64,000 nucleotides of DNA, from the NCBI RefSeq assembly GCF_014698835.1, contig NZ_JACJTU010000007.1, positions 124,001 through 188,000 of the forward strand, read 5' to 3'. The position numbers were made by a program, and so were the translations under genes. Of this stretch, positions 48,209 to 57,864 are shown in pieces (positions within the stretch are counted from its first letter, which is position 1; every line of letters begins with the position of its first letter). Below the pieces are notes generated by a model. It was not told the DNA's origin. It was given only the letters and a program-made list of their open reading frames with translations, and ran no database searches. This DNA comes from Nostoc paludosum FACHB-159. GTDB lineage: Bacteria > Cyanobacteriota > Cyanobacteriia > Cyanobacteriales > Nostocaceae.

Positions 48209-50113
48209 TTAAGCAAGCAGTTTCTTAACTTGGTTCATAATCCCAATGGCATCAATACCTTGATTCGGTAATTGTTCCCATACTCCACTACATCCTTCTT
48301 GATGAGTACCCATGTATGCATATTTGGGAGATAAACCTCTCTCTAATAACCAGGAACCAAAACGAATTCCTAAACCTGTGCGACGATTTAATGATTCCAC
48401 CACCAAAACAAAAGGTGTGGAACCAATCTTTGCTATGATTTCTTCATCAACCATATTTAGGGTTGGCTTGTTAATTAAGCCGACATCAATGCCTTGTTGC
48501 TTGAGGTTTTCTACCACATTCAAGGCACGATAAAGTACTTCGCCAAAACTGACGATGTAGCCGGCTGTACCTTCGCGTATCACGTCATCTTTGCCAGGAA
48601 CAAAGGTATAGCCTTCTCCAAACAAAGGTTTACCATCAGTATCGAGGATATCGGGGACTGGGGAACGGCTGGAAAACAGAAACCTTAAACCAGTTTGATG
48701 AAATATAGTTTCGACACAAGCTTTCATTTGTCCTCCATCGGCTGGGTAATAAAGACGGGTTTCGTAGCCATCCTCTAAGCCGTTGTCTGCAAACATGTTA
48801 TTCAGACCAAAATGGCAGGTGTTGTCTGCTAATTCATCTATGCCACTGTGGGAAAATTGGCACAGAACGTTGGATTTATTCAGCCGCGCCATTGTGATTT
48901 CGGAAATGCACATTTCTAAAAAGGCGCTGTAGGTGCTGAAAATGCCTTGTTTTCCCTTTTCCATACCAAACCCCGCCGCCGCCGCGAAGTTTCCGCGTTC
49001 CATGATGCCGCCGTGATAGAAAATTTCTGGATAGGCTTGACTAATTTTGTTGATCCCGCAAGATTCTCCTAAATCGCTATCGATGCACATTACCTTTTCT
49101 TGGCGTTCGGCTGGAGTCATCCCACTGAGAATTGAAACGACGGTAGCATCGAAGATATGGCGAGTTTTGCTGCTAGAACCGGTAAAGGTGTAGCTTGCTT
49201 TGAGTGGAACAATTCCTTTGAGATAATTTGCCGCTTGAGTGTGTCCGCGAGTTTCGAGATATGCGATCGCCAAATCAGGCGATAATGCATCATGACCCAA
49301 TGGCGTACCTTCTACCCCAGCAATACCAGGACACATGGGACGTTTATTCACAACCGCCACTGGGCCGTTTGTGGTAGCTGCTTGACATAGACGACTATAC
49401 AAATCATCTAAATCTTCGCCTTGTCCTATTAGTACAGTTAGTCCGTGTCCGGCTAAGGTTTGACTGACATCGTAGCCTGGTAAATAATCTGAAGGATAGC
49501 CGCTACAAGTGGAATTGTTATCATCAATAATCAACTTGACGTTAAGATTCTTGGCGACGGCTAAACGTGCGGCTTCGGCGTTATTTCCTTCTTGCTGCGA
49601 ACCATCCGATCCTAGACAGAATACTACTTGTTGAGGATTGGCGATCGCAACTCCATTCACATAAGGCCACAAATGTCCTAACCTACCGGCGCTAAATTTC
49701 ACCCCAGGAGTGCGTCCCCGTTCTGGATGAGCCAGCAGTTTAGAATAGGGTTCTCGATAATGCAGCAATTCTTCCACATCAAGATCCCCATGTAAAGTAG
49801 CCATTAAATATTGTGTGGCGACTCTGTGTCCTGCTTCATCGAAGAAAATCGGCACAAATTTATCTGCCGATCCCCGAAAAAAAGCATCTAAAATCATCAC
49901 TTCGGGAACTGTATCATAAGCTCCTCCTGTATGACCGCCTACACCTTTTGTTGCTGCTATGGCTGTAAAGAAAACAATAGTATCTCGACAAAGTTGAATA
50001 TTAGCTTTCAACGTTTCTCGTTGTTGATTCGTCAAAGTTGAGTTAGTCGGATCTAATTTCAACGGTTTGTAAGCATCTAAATCAATGGGAAAGCGAAGAG
50101 TTGTTAAAATCAT
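48209..50113 (-). CDS. transketolase
   Basis: A 634-residue thiamine-diphosphate enzyme transferring two-carbon ketol units. ThDP-binding is seen as GSDGSQQEGNNAEAARLA...IIDDNN (GDG...N motif), with GGHTGGAYDTVP at the N-terminus and the pyrimidine domain with SDLGES, ERGNFAAAAGFGMEKGK and HSGIDELAD. The C-terminal domain (GYIVSFGEVLYRAL) is present. It is shorter than housekeeping transketolases (about 670) and diverges in the substrate loops. Its place beside gmhB, with gmhA- and hldE-like genes in the window, suggests it supplies sedoheptulose 7-phosphate or a related sugar for heptose synthesis. Confidence 0.88.
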   Translation of the reverse strand: MILTTLRFPIDLDAYKPLKLDPTNSTLTNQQRETLKANIQLCRDTIVFFTAIAATKGVGGHTGGAYDTVPEVMILDAFFRGSADKFVPIFFDEAGHRVATQYLMATLHGDLDVEELLHYREPYSKLLAHPERGRTPGVKFSAGRLGHLWPYVNGVAIANPQQVVFCLGSDGSQQEGNNAEAARLAVAKNLNVKLIIDDNNSTCSGYPSDYLPGYDVSQTLAGHGLTVLIGQGEDLDDLYSRLCQAATTNGPVAVVNKRPMCPGIAGVEGTPLGHDALSPDLAIAYLETRGHTQAANYLKGIVPLKASYTFTGSSSKTRHIFDATVVSILSGMTPAERQEKVMCIDSDLGESCGINKISQAYPEIFYHGGIMERGNFAAAAGFGMEKGKQGIFSTYSAFLEMCISEITMARLNKSNVLCQFSHSGIDELADNTCHFGLNNMFADNGLEDGYETRLYYPADGGQMKACVETIFHQTGLRFLFSSRSPVPDILDTDGKPLFGEGYTFVPGKDDVIREGTAGYIVSFGEVLYRALNVVENLKQQGIDVGLINKPTLNMVDEEIIAKIGSTPFVLVVESLNRRTGLGIRFGSWLLERGLSPKYAYMGTHQEGCSGVWEQLPNQGIDAIGIMNQVKKLLA

Positions 50114-50173
50114 TGATTTTATTCCTTAATTAAACGAATTATATCTGAATTAGCACGTTTTTTTGAGAGAGTA

Positions 50174-51445
50174 TTACTTGTTCACAAGTTTTTCAAACGA
50201 TGTATTTGAAGACAGTTCTTTGCTATGAATTGTATAATTCAAATTATCTCCTTTTTGGGAAGCAAAATAAGTTTTTAATTTCAGAAAAGGCTGTTCTAAA
50301 AAATACCAGCTAAAAATTGAAATTAGTAATGTCAAGATCCCAAAAAAGAATACAGCAATTAAGTGACTGACGATGAAATAGTTACCTATATATTTCTCTG
50401 TATATTGATAAACTCTGTCAATCAACGGGAAGCCGAGCGGAACATGATAAACGTAGAAACCATAGCTGATTATACCTAAAGCTTGGAGTGGAGGCCAATT
50501 TAGCACTCTGGGGAGGAAGCTATTTTGTGGTTTTGTGATAGATAAAACTATCAATGAGCCAAAAAAGATGGCTAAAAGAGTAAAACCAATGGAATCCATT
50601 CCTATTGTGTATGCAGTAACCCCTCCCTGGATGACAAAGATAATCATCAGACCAATACTACTAACAATCATCGCTATTGGTGCAATCTTTACTAGCCAAG
50701 GAATCATTGTTTCTGAACGCATCCACAAAGCGATTAAAGAACCTATGGCTAGAGTATCTAGACGACATAAAGTATTAACATAGATACCCGCAGTCAATTG
50801 AAAAGTTACGGGGTTTGTTAATAACAACCAATGGCGATATAACACTACACCAATAATCACTATTCCCAAAAACCAACTGAGAAATTTGCGGGGAATCAGA
50901 TAAACTAATAGTGGATAAACTAGATAGAATTGTTCCTCAACAGCTAAACTCCAAAAATGAGATATCGGACCAATATCAAACCTTCCTTGCCATACCCATT
51001 GCAAATTTTCGAGGTAAAACCAATACCAAATTTGAAACCTATCTAAATCATTTTGGGGTTCATAACTGCTAGTCAGTGGGCGTATTACTCCTAAAAACAG
51101 AATTAAAACAATATAATAAACGGGAAATATTCTGATTATTCGTCTAACATAAAAATTCTTAAAATAATTTGGTCTATCACGATTGTCCAGCAGGATGCCT
51201 GTAATTAAAAATCCAGAAATAACAAAAAAAGCATCTACACCACACCAACCGAATTGCATTATTTTTTGATAAATAGACACTAACGGGTTGACTGGTTCTC
51301 CTACAATATCTGACACACAATGATATAAAAAAACTAATAAAATGGCTATGCCACGATAGCCATTTAATACTGGCATATAGCCCCGGACAAGATGAGATAT
51401 TTTTTCGGGATTAGGCGAGGATTTGAATAATTCTGAATGGATCAT
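50174..51445 (-). CDS. acyltransferase family 3 (OafA/YrhL-like), copy 2
   Basis: A 423-residue integral membrane O-acyltransferase with about ten hydrophobic segments. The N-terminal catalytic motif is LNGYRGIAILLVFLYHC, then VDAFFVISGFLITGIL, the RIFPVYY arginine motif and SHFWSLAVEEQFYLVYPL. Members acetylate surface sugars using cytoplasmic acetyl-CoA. It is nearly a duplicate of the next upstream gene, 8 bp away, differing mostly in loops and tail. It lacks a fused SGNH domain. Confidence 0.93.
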   Translation of the reverse strand: MIHSELFKSSPNPEKISHLVRGYMPVLNGYRGIAILLVFLYHCVSDIVGEPVNPLVSIYQKIMQFGWCGVDAFFVISGFLITGILLDNRDRPNYFKNFYVRRIIRIFPVYYIVLILFLGVIRPLTSSYEPQNDLDRFQIWYWFYLENLQWVWQGRFDIGPISHFWSLAVEEQFYLVYPLLVYLIPRKFLSWFLGIVIIGVVLYRHWLLLTNPVTFQLTAGIYVNTLCRLDTLAIGSLIALWMRSETMIPWLVKIAPIAMIVSSIGLMIIFVIQGGVTAYTIGMDSIGFTLLAIFFGSLIVLSITKPQNSFLPRVLNWPPLQALGIISYGFYVYHVPLGFPLIDRVYQYTEKYIGNYFIVSHLIAVFFFGILTLLISIFSWYFLEQPFLKLKTYFASQKGDNLNYTIHSKELSSNTSFEKLVNK

Positions 51446-51453
51446 AAATTATT

Positions 51454-52695
51454 TTAACTCCTGACTCCAGAATCCTGAATTATTACACTTAATTTATCTT
51501 CCTGATGGCAAGCAAAATAAGTTTTTAATTTCAGAAAAGGCTGTTCTAAAAAATACCAGCTTAAAAGTGAGATTGCTAATGTTAAGATGCCAATACAAAA
51601 TATAGCCATTAAATGATAGATAATAAAAGAATTATACAAGTATTTTTCCATATATTTATATATTTTGTTAATCAATACTAAGCCAAGTAGACCATGATAA
51701 ACGTAAAAACCATAGCTGATTATACCCAAGCTTTGGAGTGGAGGCCAATTTAGCACTTTGGGGAGGAAGCTATTTTGTGGCTTTGTGATAGATAAAACTA
51801 ACAATGAGCCAAAAAAGATGGCTAAAAGAGTAAAACCAATGGAATCCATTCCTACGGTGAATAAAGTAATTCCTCCCTGAATGACAAATATAATCATCAG
51901 ACCAATACTACTAAGAATCATCGCTATTGGTGCAATCTTTATTAGCCAAGGAATCATTGTTTCTGAACGCATCCACAAAGCGATTAAAGAACCTATGGCT
52001 AGACTGTCTAACCGACAGAAAGTATTAAAGTATATACCAGCAGTTATTTGGGAAGTTAAAGGCTGAGTCAATAATAACCAATTGCGATATAAGACTACTC
52101 CGATAATCACTATCCCCAAAAACCTGCTGAGAAATTTGCGGGGGGTCAGATAAACTAATAGTGGATAAACCAGATAAAATTGCTCCTCAACAGCTAAACT
52201 CCAAAAATGCGCGAGCGGTCCATAATCAAACCTTCCTTGCAATAGCCATTGTAAATTTTCGATATAAAACCAATACCAAATTTGAAAACTATCTAAATCA
52301 TTGGGCGATTCATAACTGCGAATCAGTGGGTGTATTACTCCTAAAAACAGAATTAAAACAATATAATAAACGGGAAAAATTCTGAGCATTCGTCTAGCAT
52401 AGAAATTTTTAAAATAATTCGGTTTCTCACGATTATCTAGGAGAATACCTGTAATTAAAAATCCAGAAAGCACAAAAAAAGCATCCACACCACACCAACC
52501 GAAGTTCATTATTTTTTGATAAATAAATACTGCCGGGTTGTCTGTTTTTACTGGAATTTCTAACACACAATGAAATAAAAAAACCAATAAAAGGGCTATG
52601 CCACGATAGCCATTTAACACTGGCATATAGCCCCGGACAATGTTGGAGATTTGTTCGGGATCAGTGGAAAATTGGAAATTTTCTGAATCCTTCAT
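51454..52695 (-). CDS. acyltransferase family 3 (OafA/YrhL-like), copy 1
   Basis: A 413-residue membrane acyltransferase with the same motifs as its neighbour (LNGYRGIALLLVFLFHC, FFVLSGFLITGIL, RIFPVYY, SLAVEEQFYLVYPL). The two proteins look roughly four-fifths identical and their DNA is almost unchanged over long stretches (for example 50500-50780 against 51760-52040), so this is a recent tandem duplication or a gene-conversion pair. It lies 23 bp after the MATE gene stop, same strand, suggesting one transcript. Confidence 0.93.
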   Translation of the reverse strand: MKDSENFQFSTDPEQISNIVRGYMPVLNGYRGIALLLVFLFHCVLEIPVKTDNPAVFIYQKIMNFGWCGVDAFFVLSGFLITGILLDNREKPNYFKNFYARRMLRIFPVYYIVLILFLGVIHPLIRSYESPNDLDSFQIWYWFYIENLQWLLQGRFDYGPLAHFWSLAVEEQFYLVYPLLVYLTPRKFLSRFLGIVIIGVVLYRNWLLLTQPLTSQITAGIYFNTFCRLDSLAIGSLIALWMRSETMIPWLIKIAPIAMILSSIGLMIIFVIQGGITLFTVGMDSIGFTLLAIFFGSLLVLSITKPQNSFLPKVLNWPPLQSLGIISYGFYVYHGLLGLVLINKIYKYMEKYLYNSFIIYHLMAIFCIGILTLAISLLSWYFLEQPFLKLKTYFACHQEDKLSVIIQDSGVRS

Positions 52696-52718
52696 GATCA
52701 GTTAATTAGTGGCATAAT

Positions 52719-54131
52719 TTATGTTTCTGGAAGTTGCTCAGTAATAACCGATGATGACATTGCTGGCTGGGGAATTTCCGTTTGGAATGTGCGGGGTAAC
52801 TGTACCACAAAAAGCACGAGTCGGACTAGTAAAAACAATGACAAAGCCAACCATAAAATATGGTTACGGTAACTATGAACAGAAAAGGCAGCGATATCAG
52901 GAGGTAGAAATCCGACAACAAAAGACAGAAAGCTCACATTGCGGAGGGTGTGTCCTTCTGTTAAGCCCAAGAAGTACCCATCCAGGATGTAAGCGACTGA
53001 AATAAATCCCAAGACGGGTAGTAACCAAAAAACATAAGTATCAATTTGTTCTGTGATTTCCTTGTGACTGGTTAATAGCCCAAATACAGTTTGCGGAAAT
53101 AGCACACATACCCCAGCGAAAAAGAGTCCAATTAGCAAGCTAGTTCCCACAGATATCTTCACTAAAGCTACTAACTGCGTAGAATCTCCTTTGCCTTTAA
53201 AGTTTCCACTCAGGGCTTCCGTGCCAAATCCCAGTCCTTCAATAAAAAAACTACACAAGAAAATTACTTGTAAGAGTAAGGCATTTTCAGCATAAGTAAT
53301 TGTTCCTTGTGCTGCACTCTCGTAGTTGAAAATTACCACAGCTGAGAGAAAAATAAAATTGTTGAGCAAGATGTTGCCACCTAGAGTAAAAGTGGAGACT
53401 ATCGCTGAAGTGTCCCAAATTTTCCCGGCTAAATTTTGTAATTCTTGCCACTTGACTTCTAGGCATACAATAATCAATCCGATGGACAGAGCCAGATATT
53501 GGCTAGTAGTATAGGACAACCCTGCTCCCGTACTTTCCCAGCCCCACTGGGTAATAAACAGGTAGTCAAGTGCAATATTGGTAATATTACCTGTGACGGA
53601 TAACAGCACAACTAAACCATTTTTTTCCCTTCCTATCAACCAACCGAGCAGGACAAAGTTGAGTAAAACCGCAGGTGCTCCCCAAACTTGGGCGTTAAAA
53701 TAGGCAATTGCTGAAGCTTTGACTTCTGGGGTAGCAGTGAGCAGTCCAAACCCCAGTTCTTGCAAAGGGTTTTTTAAGCTGATGATGGCAATACCTAGCA
53801 CCAGTGCAATTAAAGCATTACGCAATCCTACTAATAGCATTGCTTCCCGATCATCTCGTCCTACCGCTTGAGCAGTTAGCCCGGTGGTACTCATTCGTAA
53901 AGAGGCTAAAAATAGGAATACTAAGCTACTCAAGTTTCCTGCTAGAGCCACCCCAGCTAGATGATTGATTTCTGACAGATGACCCAAAAAAGCGACGCTC
54001 ATGGTGTTGGCCAGGGGGACCATAATGTTAGAGAGGACATTGGCGATCGCCAGTCGAAAGAAGCGCGGTAAGAGGTCATCCTGGTTAGGGATAGTCTGAT
54101 CCAAAGATTGACTTGTGTTATTTTCCATCAA
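52719..54131 (-). CDS. MATE family efflux transporter
   Basis: A 470-residue transporter with about twelve hydrophobic segments and a polar N-terminus. It has the MATE features AFLGHLSEINHLAGVALA near the start and a DinF-like layout (GLTAQAVGRDDREAM, GLGFGTEALSGNFKGKGD). Members export drugs or small organic molecules by H+ or Na+ antiport. It is the first gene of the run MATE-acyltransferase-acyltransferase; it might export the acylated product or a precursor, but MATE proteins usually move small molecules. No helical flippase (Wzx) is visible. Confidence 0.9.
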   Translation of the reverse strand: MMENNTSQSLDQTIPNQDDLLPRFFRLAIANVLSNIMVPLANTMSVAFLGHLSEINHLAGVALAGNLSSLVFLFLASLRMSTTGLTAQAVGRDDREAMLLVGLRNALIALVLGIAIISLKNPLQELGFGLLTATPEVKASAIAYFNAQVWGAPAVLLNFVLLGWLIGREKNGLVVLLSVTGNITNIALDYLFITQWGWESTGAGLSYTTSQYLALSIGLIIVCLEVKWQELQNLAGKIWDTSAIVSTFTLGGNILLNNFIFLSAVVIFNYESAAQGTITYAENALLLQVIFLCSFFIEGLGFGTEALSGNFKGKGDSTQLVALVKISVGTSLLIGLFFAGVCVLFPQTVFGLLTSHKEITEQIDTYVFWLLPVLGFISVAYILDGYFLGLTEGHTLRNVSFLSFVVGFLPPDIAAFSVHSYRNHILWLALSLFLLVRLVLFVVQLPRTFQTEIPQPAMSSSVITEQLPET

Positions 54132-54310
54132 AATATTTACTTAAAAATGGCAAATCTTTATATTACTCTAATGCTTAGTTGTAAAAAAAGTCTCTTCAAC
54201 AGACAGGTACTGAGTTTTAAAAGAGTTAGTTATAGGATAGCGATCGCTACAGGAAAATAAGTCTTAAAGTTATTTGAAAATTATCTGAATTGAATTATTT
54301 TCGCAGTTTT

Positions 54311-55072
54311 TTAATGCTTACCATAAACTTTCAGTCCATCCCAAATACCCATGACACCCGGATATGGACTATAATAAACATTCTCCATTGTCTGTATTTT
54401 CTCTACTAATGCAGGGTGGGAGTTTCCCACAGCAATTCCCTTTAATCCGGTTTCAAATAATGAAAAATCATTGAGAGTATCACCACAAGCTATGGTATCA
54501 TCTGCATGATAATTCATCTCTGCTAAAAATTTCAGGAGAGTCGGACCTTTAGAAACTCCTTTGGGCATGACATCAAAATAAAAATAGCTTTTATAAGCAG
54601 AAATAATACAATCAAATCCGGCATCAATTACTTTCTTAATGGTGCTATCTTGCAATTCTTCAGGATCGTAGTAGTAGGATACGCGATAATGAGGATTAAC
54701 AGCTTGCAATTTTAGTCCTGGTTCATTTCCTAATAGTTGCTTAACTTGTTCGTTAGCATTACCCCATTGTTTTACTATCCAATCTTGCACAGCAGAAATT
54801 GGCGCGAAGGTTGCACCATTTACAACAGTTGTTCCCACATCACCAATGATGTAGTCAGGTTTAGGAATGTGGGTATTTTCTGTTAAAAAATTGCTGATCC
54901 AGTCTATTTCTCTACCCGTAACATAGACTAAAAGTATGCGATGGCGCTGGGTTTCTAAATATTCATAAAATTCCTGTTTTTCTTGTTGAGAACCACCTAA
55001 AAAAGTGCCATCTAAATCAGTTGCTAATATGAGTGAGTGATGATGTTTCATATTGGGGAAATAGACTATCAA
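54311..55072 (-). CDS. HAD-IIB family, sucrose-phosphatase-like hydrolase
   Basis: A 253-residue HAD phosphatase. Asp19/Asp21 in LATDLDGTFLGG are the nucleophile pair, VYVTGREIDWI is motif II, DYIIGDVGTTVV matches sucrose-phosphatase, and ACGDTLNDFSLF is the metal motif. A start at 55051 (MKHHHSLIL) is equally possible. It follows the MBOAT gene by 27 bp on the same strand, so it may act on a precursor sugar phosphate of the acylated glycan or belong to sucrose/glucosylglycerate metabolism. Confidence 0.82.
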   Translation of the reverse strand: MIVYFPNMKHHHSLILATDLDGTFLGGSQQEKQEFYEYLETQRHRILLVYVTGREIDWISNFLTENTHIPKPDYIIGDVGTTVVNGATFAPISAVQDWIVKQWGNANEQVKQLLGNEPGLKLQAVNPHYRVSYYYDPEELQDSTIKKVIDAGFDCIISAYKSYFYFDVMPKGVSKGPTLLKFLAEMNYHADDTIACGDTLNDFSLFETGLKGIAVGNSHPALVEKIQTMENVYYSPYPGVMGIWDGLKVYGKH

Positions 55073-55099
55073 ATCAAGCTGCCATAGAGTTGTTGTTAC

Positions 55100-56635
55100 C
55101 TAAAACTGAAAATAAACAAATGGTTGAGGATTTACTGCCATCAACCTCAAAATAATTGCGGATAGAACTCCATAAAAAGCAGCAAAACTCCAGTTAGGAA
55201 TTTTTTCTGTCCAATGGGTGAGCCAACCTTTATAAGCTGACCAATGCAATATAGCTAAAGGGATAAAAAACCATGCTAATTGGAGATTTACATTTTCATA
55301 ACCGGAAGAATGGAAGAAAAGAAAAGCTTTTTCTATTTGTACGGCACTATTAATATCGTTACTACGAAAGAAAATTGCTGAGGCACAAAACCAGTAGAAC
55401 GTGAGAGGTATACCTAATGTTTTTCTGATTGGTAATAATACCTTATAAGGAGCTATCCAAGATGACCATTGACGGTGAACAATTAATGCTATGCCATTCA
55501 ATCCTCCCCAAGTAACAAAATGCCAAGCTGCACCATGCCAAAGTCCAGATACAAGCATCAGAATGAGAATATTTCTACTCCTAAATAATTCTGTGCGTTG
55601 ATTTTTTGGTCGCATTTTCATCAAAGGAAAATAAATATAGTCTCTTAACCAACTGTAGAGACTAATGTGCCAACGTTGCCATAAATCAGTGATATTGTCA
55701 GCAAGGTAGGGGAAATTAAAGTTAAGCGTTAGTTTATATCCTAATAACCCTGCACTAGCGATCGCCATATCGGAATAGCCAGAAAAGTCACAATATATTT
55801 GGATGACGAAAGAAATCACCGCAACCCAACAACTCAAAGCGGTATAACTTTCTGGATTGGCAAAATACTGTTCTACTAAGGGAGAGAGATTATCGGAAAT
55901 ACAAGCTTTCTTAAAATATCCCACCATAAACAGTATCAAAGATCCCCGAAAATCAACTTTATTTAAGGTTTTTGTATTTAGGAGTTGAGGTAAAAAGTCA
56001 GATGCACGAACAATGGGACCTGCAACCAATTGAGGGAAAAAAGTTACAAATAAAGCAAAATCCCCAAAATTTTTCACAGGTTTGAGTGTACCCAAATAGA
56101 CATCTATAGAGTAACTTAAGGTTTGAAATGTATAAAAACTAATTCCTGCTGGCAGAATGATTTCTAGGGTTTTAATACTAACAGGTAAACCCAAAAAAGC
56201 TAATAAGTGAGATGCAGAGTCAGTGAAAAAGTTATAGTATTTAAAAAATCCTAATAATCCTAAATTTATCACCAAGCTAACTAATAACCACACTCGGCGC
56301 TGATTTTGATCGATTGGTTTATTGAGCAGTATATTACCAGAAAATAGGCTACTCCACCCTTGTTTACTGTCTGGATTTTCTATGACTTCACTTGCTGTAA
56401 TTTCTGGTTTTGTTGCTGAGGAATTAACTTTTGGTCTAGATAGCATCAAACCTACAACATAGTCAACAACTGTGGATAGTAAAAGCAGGAAAAGAAAGCG
56501 CCAATCCCAAGCACCATAAAATATATAACTACAGACTAGCAACCAAAATTTACGATGATTGTTGTTCTGTAAACCCCAGTAGACGCAGAAAACAACCAGG
56601 AAAAACCAAAGAAAACGAAATTCTGTAAAAACCAT
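55100..56635 (-). CDS. MBOAT family O-acyltransferase (AlgI-like)
   Basis: A 511-residue membrane-bound O-acyltransferase with about ten helices. It opens with VFTEFRFLWFFLVVFCVYWG as in AlgI; conserved blocks are QLVAGPIVRASDFLPQL, FCDFSGYSDMAIASAGLLGYKL, NFPYLADNITDLWQRWHISL and the catalytic histidine in GLWHGAAWHFVTWGG. It transfers acyl groups across the membrane to surface polysaccharides, working with a periplasmic SGNH protein; the gene upstream encodes one. An internal polar insertion of about 40 residues near 75-115 (RPKVNSSATKPEITASEVIE) is an uncommon feature. Confidence 0.95.
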   Translation of the reverse strand: MVFTEFRFLWFFLVVFCVYWGLQNNNHRKFWLLVCSYIFYGAWDWRFLFLLLLSTVVDYVVGLMLSRPKVNSSATKPEITASEVIENPDSKQGWSSLFSGNILLNKPIDQNQRRVWLLVSLVINLGLLGFFKYYNFFTDSASHLLAFLGLPVSIKTLEIILPAGISFYTFQTLSYSIDVYLGTLKPVKNFGDFALFVTFFPQLVAGPIVRASDFLPQLLNTKTLNKVDFRGSLILFMVGYFKKACISDNLSPLVEQYFANPESYTALSCWVAVISFVIQIYCDFSGYSDMAIASAGLLGYKLTLNFNFPYLADNITDLWQRWHISLYSWLRDYIYFPLMKMRPKNQRTELFRSRNILILMLVSGLWHGAAWHFVTWGGLNGIALIVHRQWSSWIAPYKVLLPIRKTLGIPLTFYWFCASAIFFRSNDINSAVQIEKAFLFFHSSGYENVNLQLAWFFIPLAILHWSAYKGWLTHWTEKIPNWSFAAFYGVLSAIILRLMAVNPQPFVYFQF

Positions 56636-56688
56636 ATTTATTCTATTTATTCTAGATTTATACTCTATATTGATGAATTAAAAATTAG

Positions 56689-57783
56689 CTATCTCTGTTC
56701 TGATAACTTCAAATGGTTAGAAAACTCTGCTGCTAGAATCTTTGTGAATTTTTCAGATCCTTGGTAGTTTAAATGTCTCTGATCGCTGCGATTAGCAAGT
56801 TCAAATAAACTAGGGAATTTATTGGGATTATTAAAAGCAAATAGGGTAGAAACATATCCTAAATTGAAAGCTCTCATAATCGGGGTATGTTCAACATCAG
56901 CATTTAAAGCTGGAGGAATGAGAAAAATAGGTTCAATTTTATTGTGAGTGATTTTTTCTTGGTTGTTAATTCTATCAATCATTTTCTTAATTATTTTGAT
57001 TGCATAAGAATCTAGAGGATATTTAGATATATTCTGTGAGTCGGCAGATTCAGATTTTGCTTGTTTTAGTTCTTGTTGATAAATTTGTAAATACTTCTCT
57101 TGAAAAATTCTGTCTAATTGTTCAATGTCATTCATCCAATCCATTGCATAATATCCAGATTCCTGAATCACTCTATCAGATAATATTCCTCCTGGTGTGG
57201 CTGTGATTCTGGGATTTACATAATCAGAAAAATTACCAATTCCTAACCAGTTATGGATAAAGCTAACTGAATTTGCATACAGAGCGATAATTTTTATTGG
57301 TAAATTTAGGGTTGATTCTGATATTAATTTAATATTTTCTAATGTTTTAATAGGAGTATGCCAATAAACATTTTTAGTTGCTGTCGGTGTTTCCTCAACA
57401 AAAGAGTTAACTAAACAATCTAAAAATATCCATTTTAATTTGGCTGGTTTTAAAGCTAAAATTTTCTGTAAGTAGAAGTCCATTTCGGCTACATTAGCCG
57501 ACATAATCCCAAAATTGAAGGACTTTAAATTATTACCATTAGCTGCTATTGATTCATCAAATATTTTAGGAATTACTCCGTAATAAGTAGTGCTAGGCCC
57601 CAAAAAAATAATATCGTAATTATCTTTATGTTTGGTGAAATATGCTAATTTAGCACTGACATCACCAAGATTTTGGTGCATATTAGATGTTGGTAAAAAT
57701 AAATTAATTAAGCCATTAGTCAAAATTAGGCACAGAATAAAAATCCAGCCATAAAGCAAAATAAATATAGGTTTTTTCTTCAT
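56689..57783 (-). CDS. SGNH-like periplasmic protein, partner of the MBOAT acyltransferase
   Basis: A 364-residue protein with an N-terminal membrane anchor (residues 5-27). The SGNH serine is in IIFLGPSTTYYGVIP (GxS in place of GDS), and a candidate DxxH is SDQRHLNYQGSEKF near residue 338. This layout matches AlgJ/AlgX/DltD-like proteins that pass the acyl group from the MBOAT protein to the sugar outside. It is 53 bp upstream of the MBOAT gene on the same strand. The substitution of Asp by Pro before the serine is seen in some members. Confidence 0.8.
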   Translation of the reverse strand: MKKKPIFILLYGWIFILCLILTNGLINLFLPTSNMHQNLGDVSAKLAYFTKHKDNYDIIFLGPSTTYYGVIPKIFDESIAANGNNLKSFNFGIMSANVAEMDFYLQKILALKPAKLKWIFLDCLVNSFVEETPTATKNVYWHTPIKTLENIKLISESTLNLPIKIIALYANSVSFIHNWLGIGNFSDYVNPRITATPGGILSDRVIQESGYYAMDWMNDIEQLDRIFQEKYLQIYQQELKQAKSESADSQNISKYPLDSYAIKIIKKMIDRINNQEKITHNKIEPIFLIPPALNADVEHTPIMRAFNLGYVSTLFAFNNPNKFPSLFELANRSDQRHLNYQGSEKFTKILAAEFSNHLKLSEQR

Positions 57784-57864
57784 AAAATATCTGATATGAT
57801 GTATGTTTTCGTGGTAATTATTGCTAATTAATTACTTAATGTGACATTTTGTTTTATGCATGAC

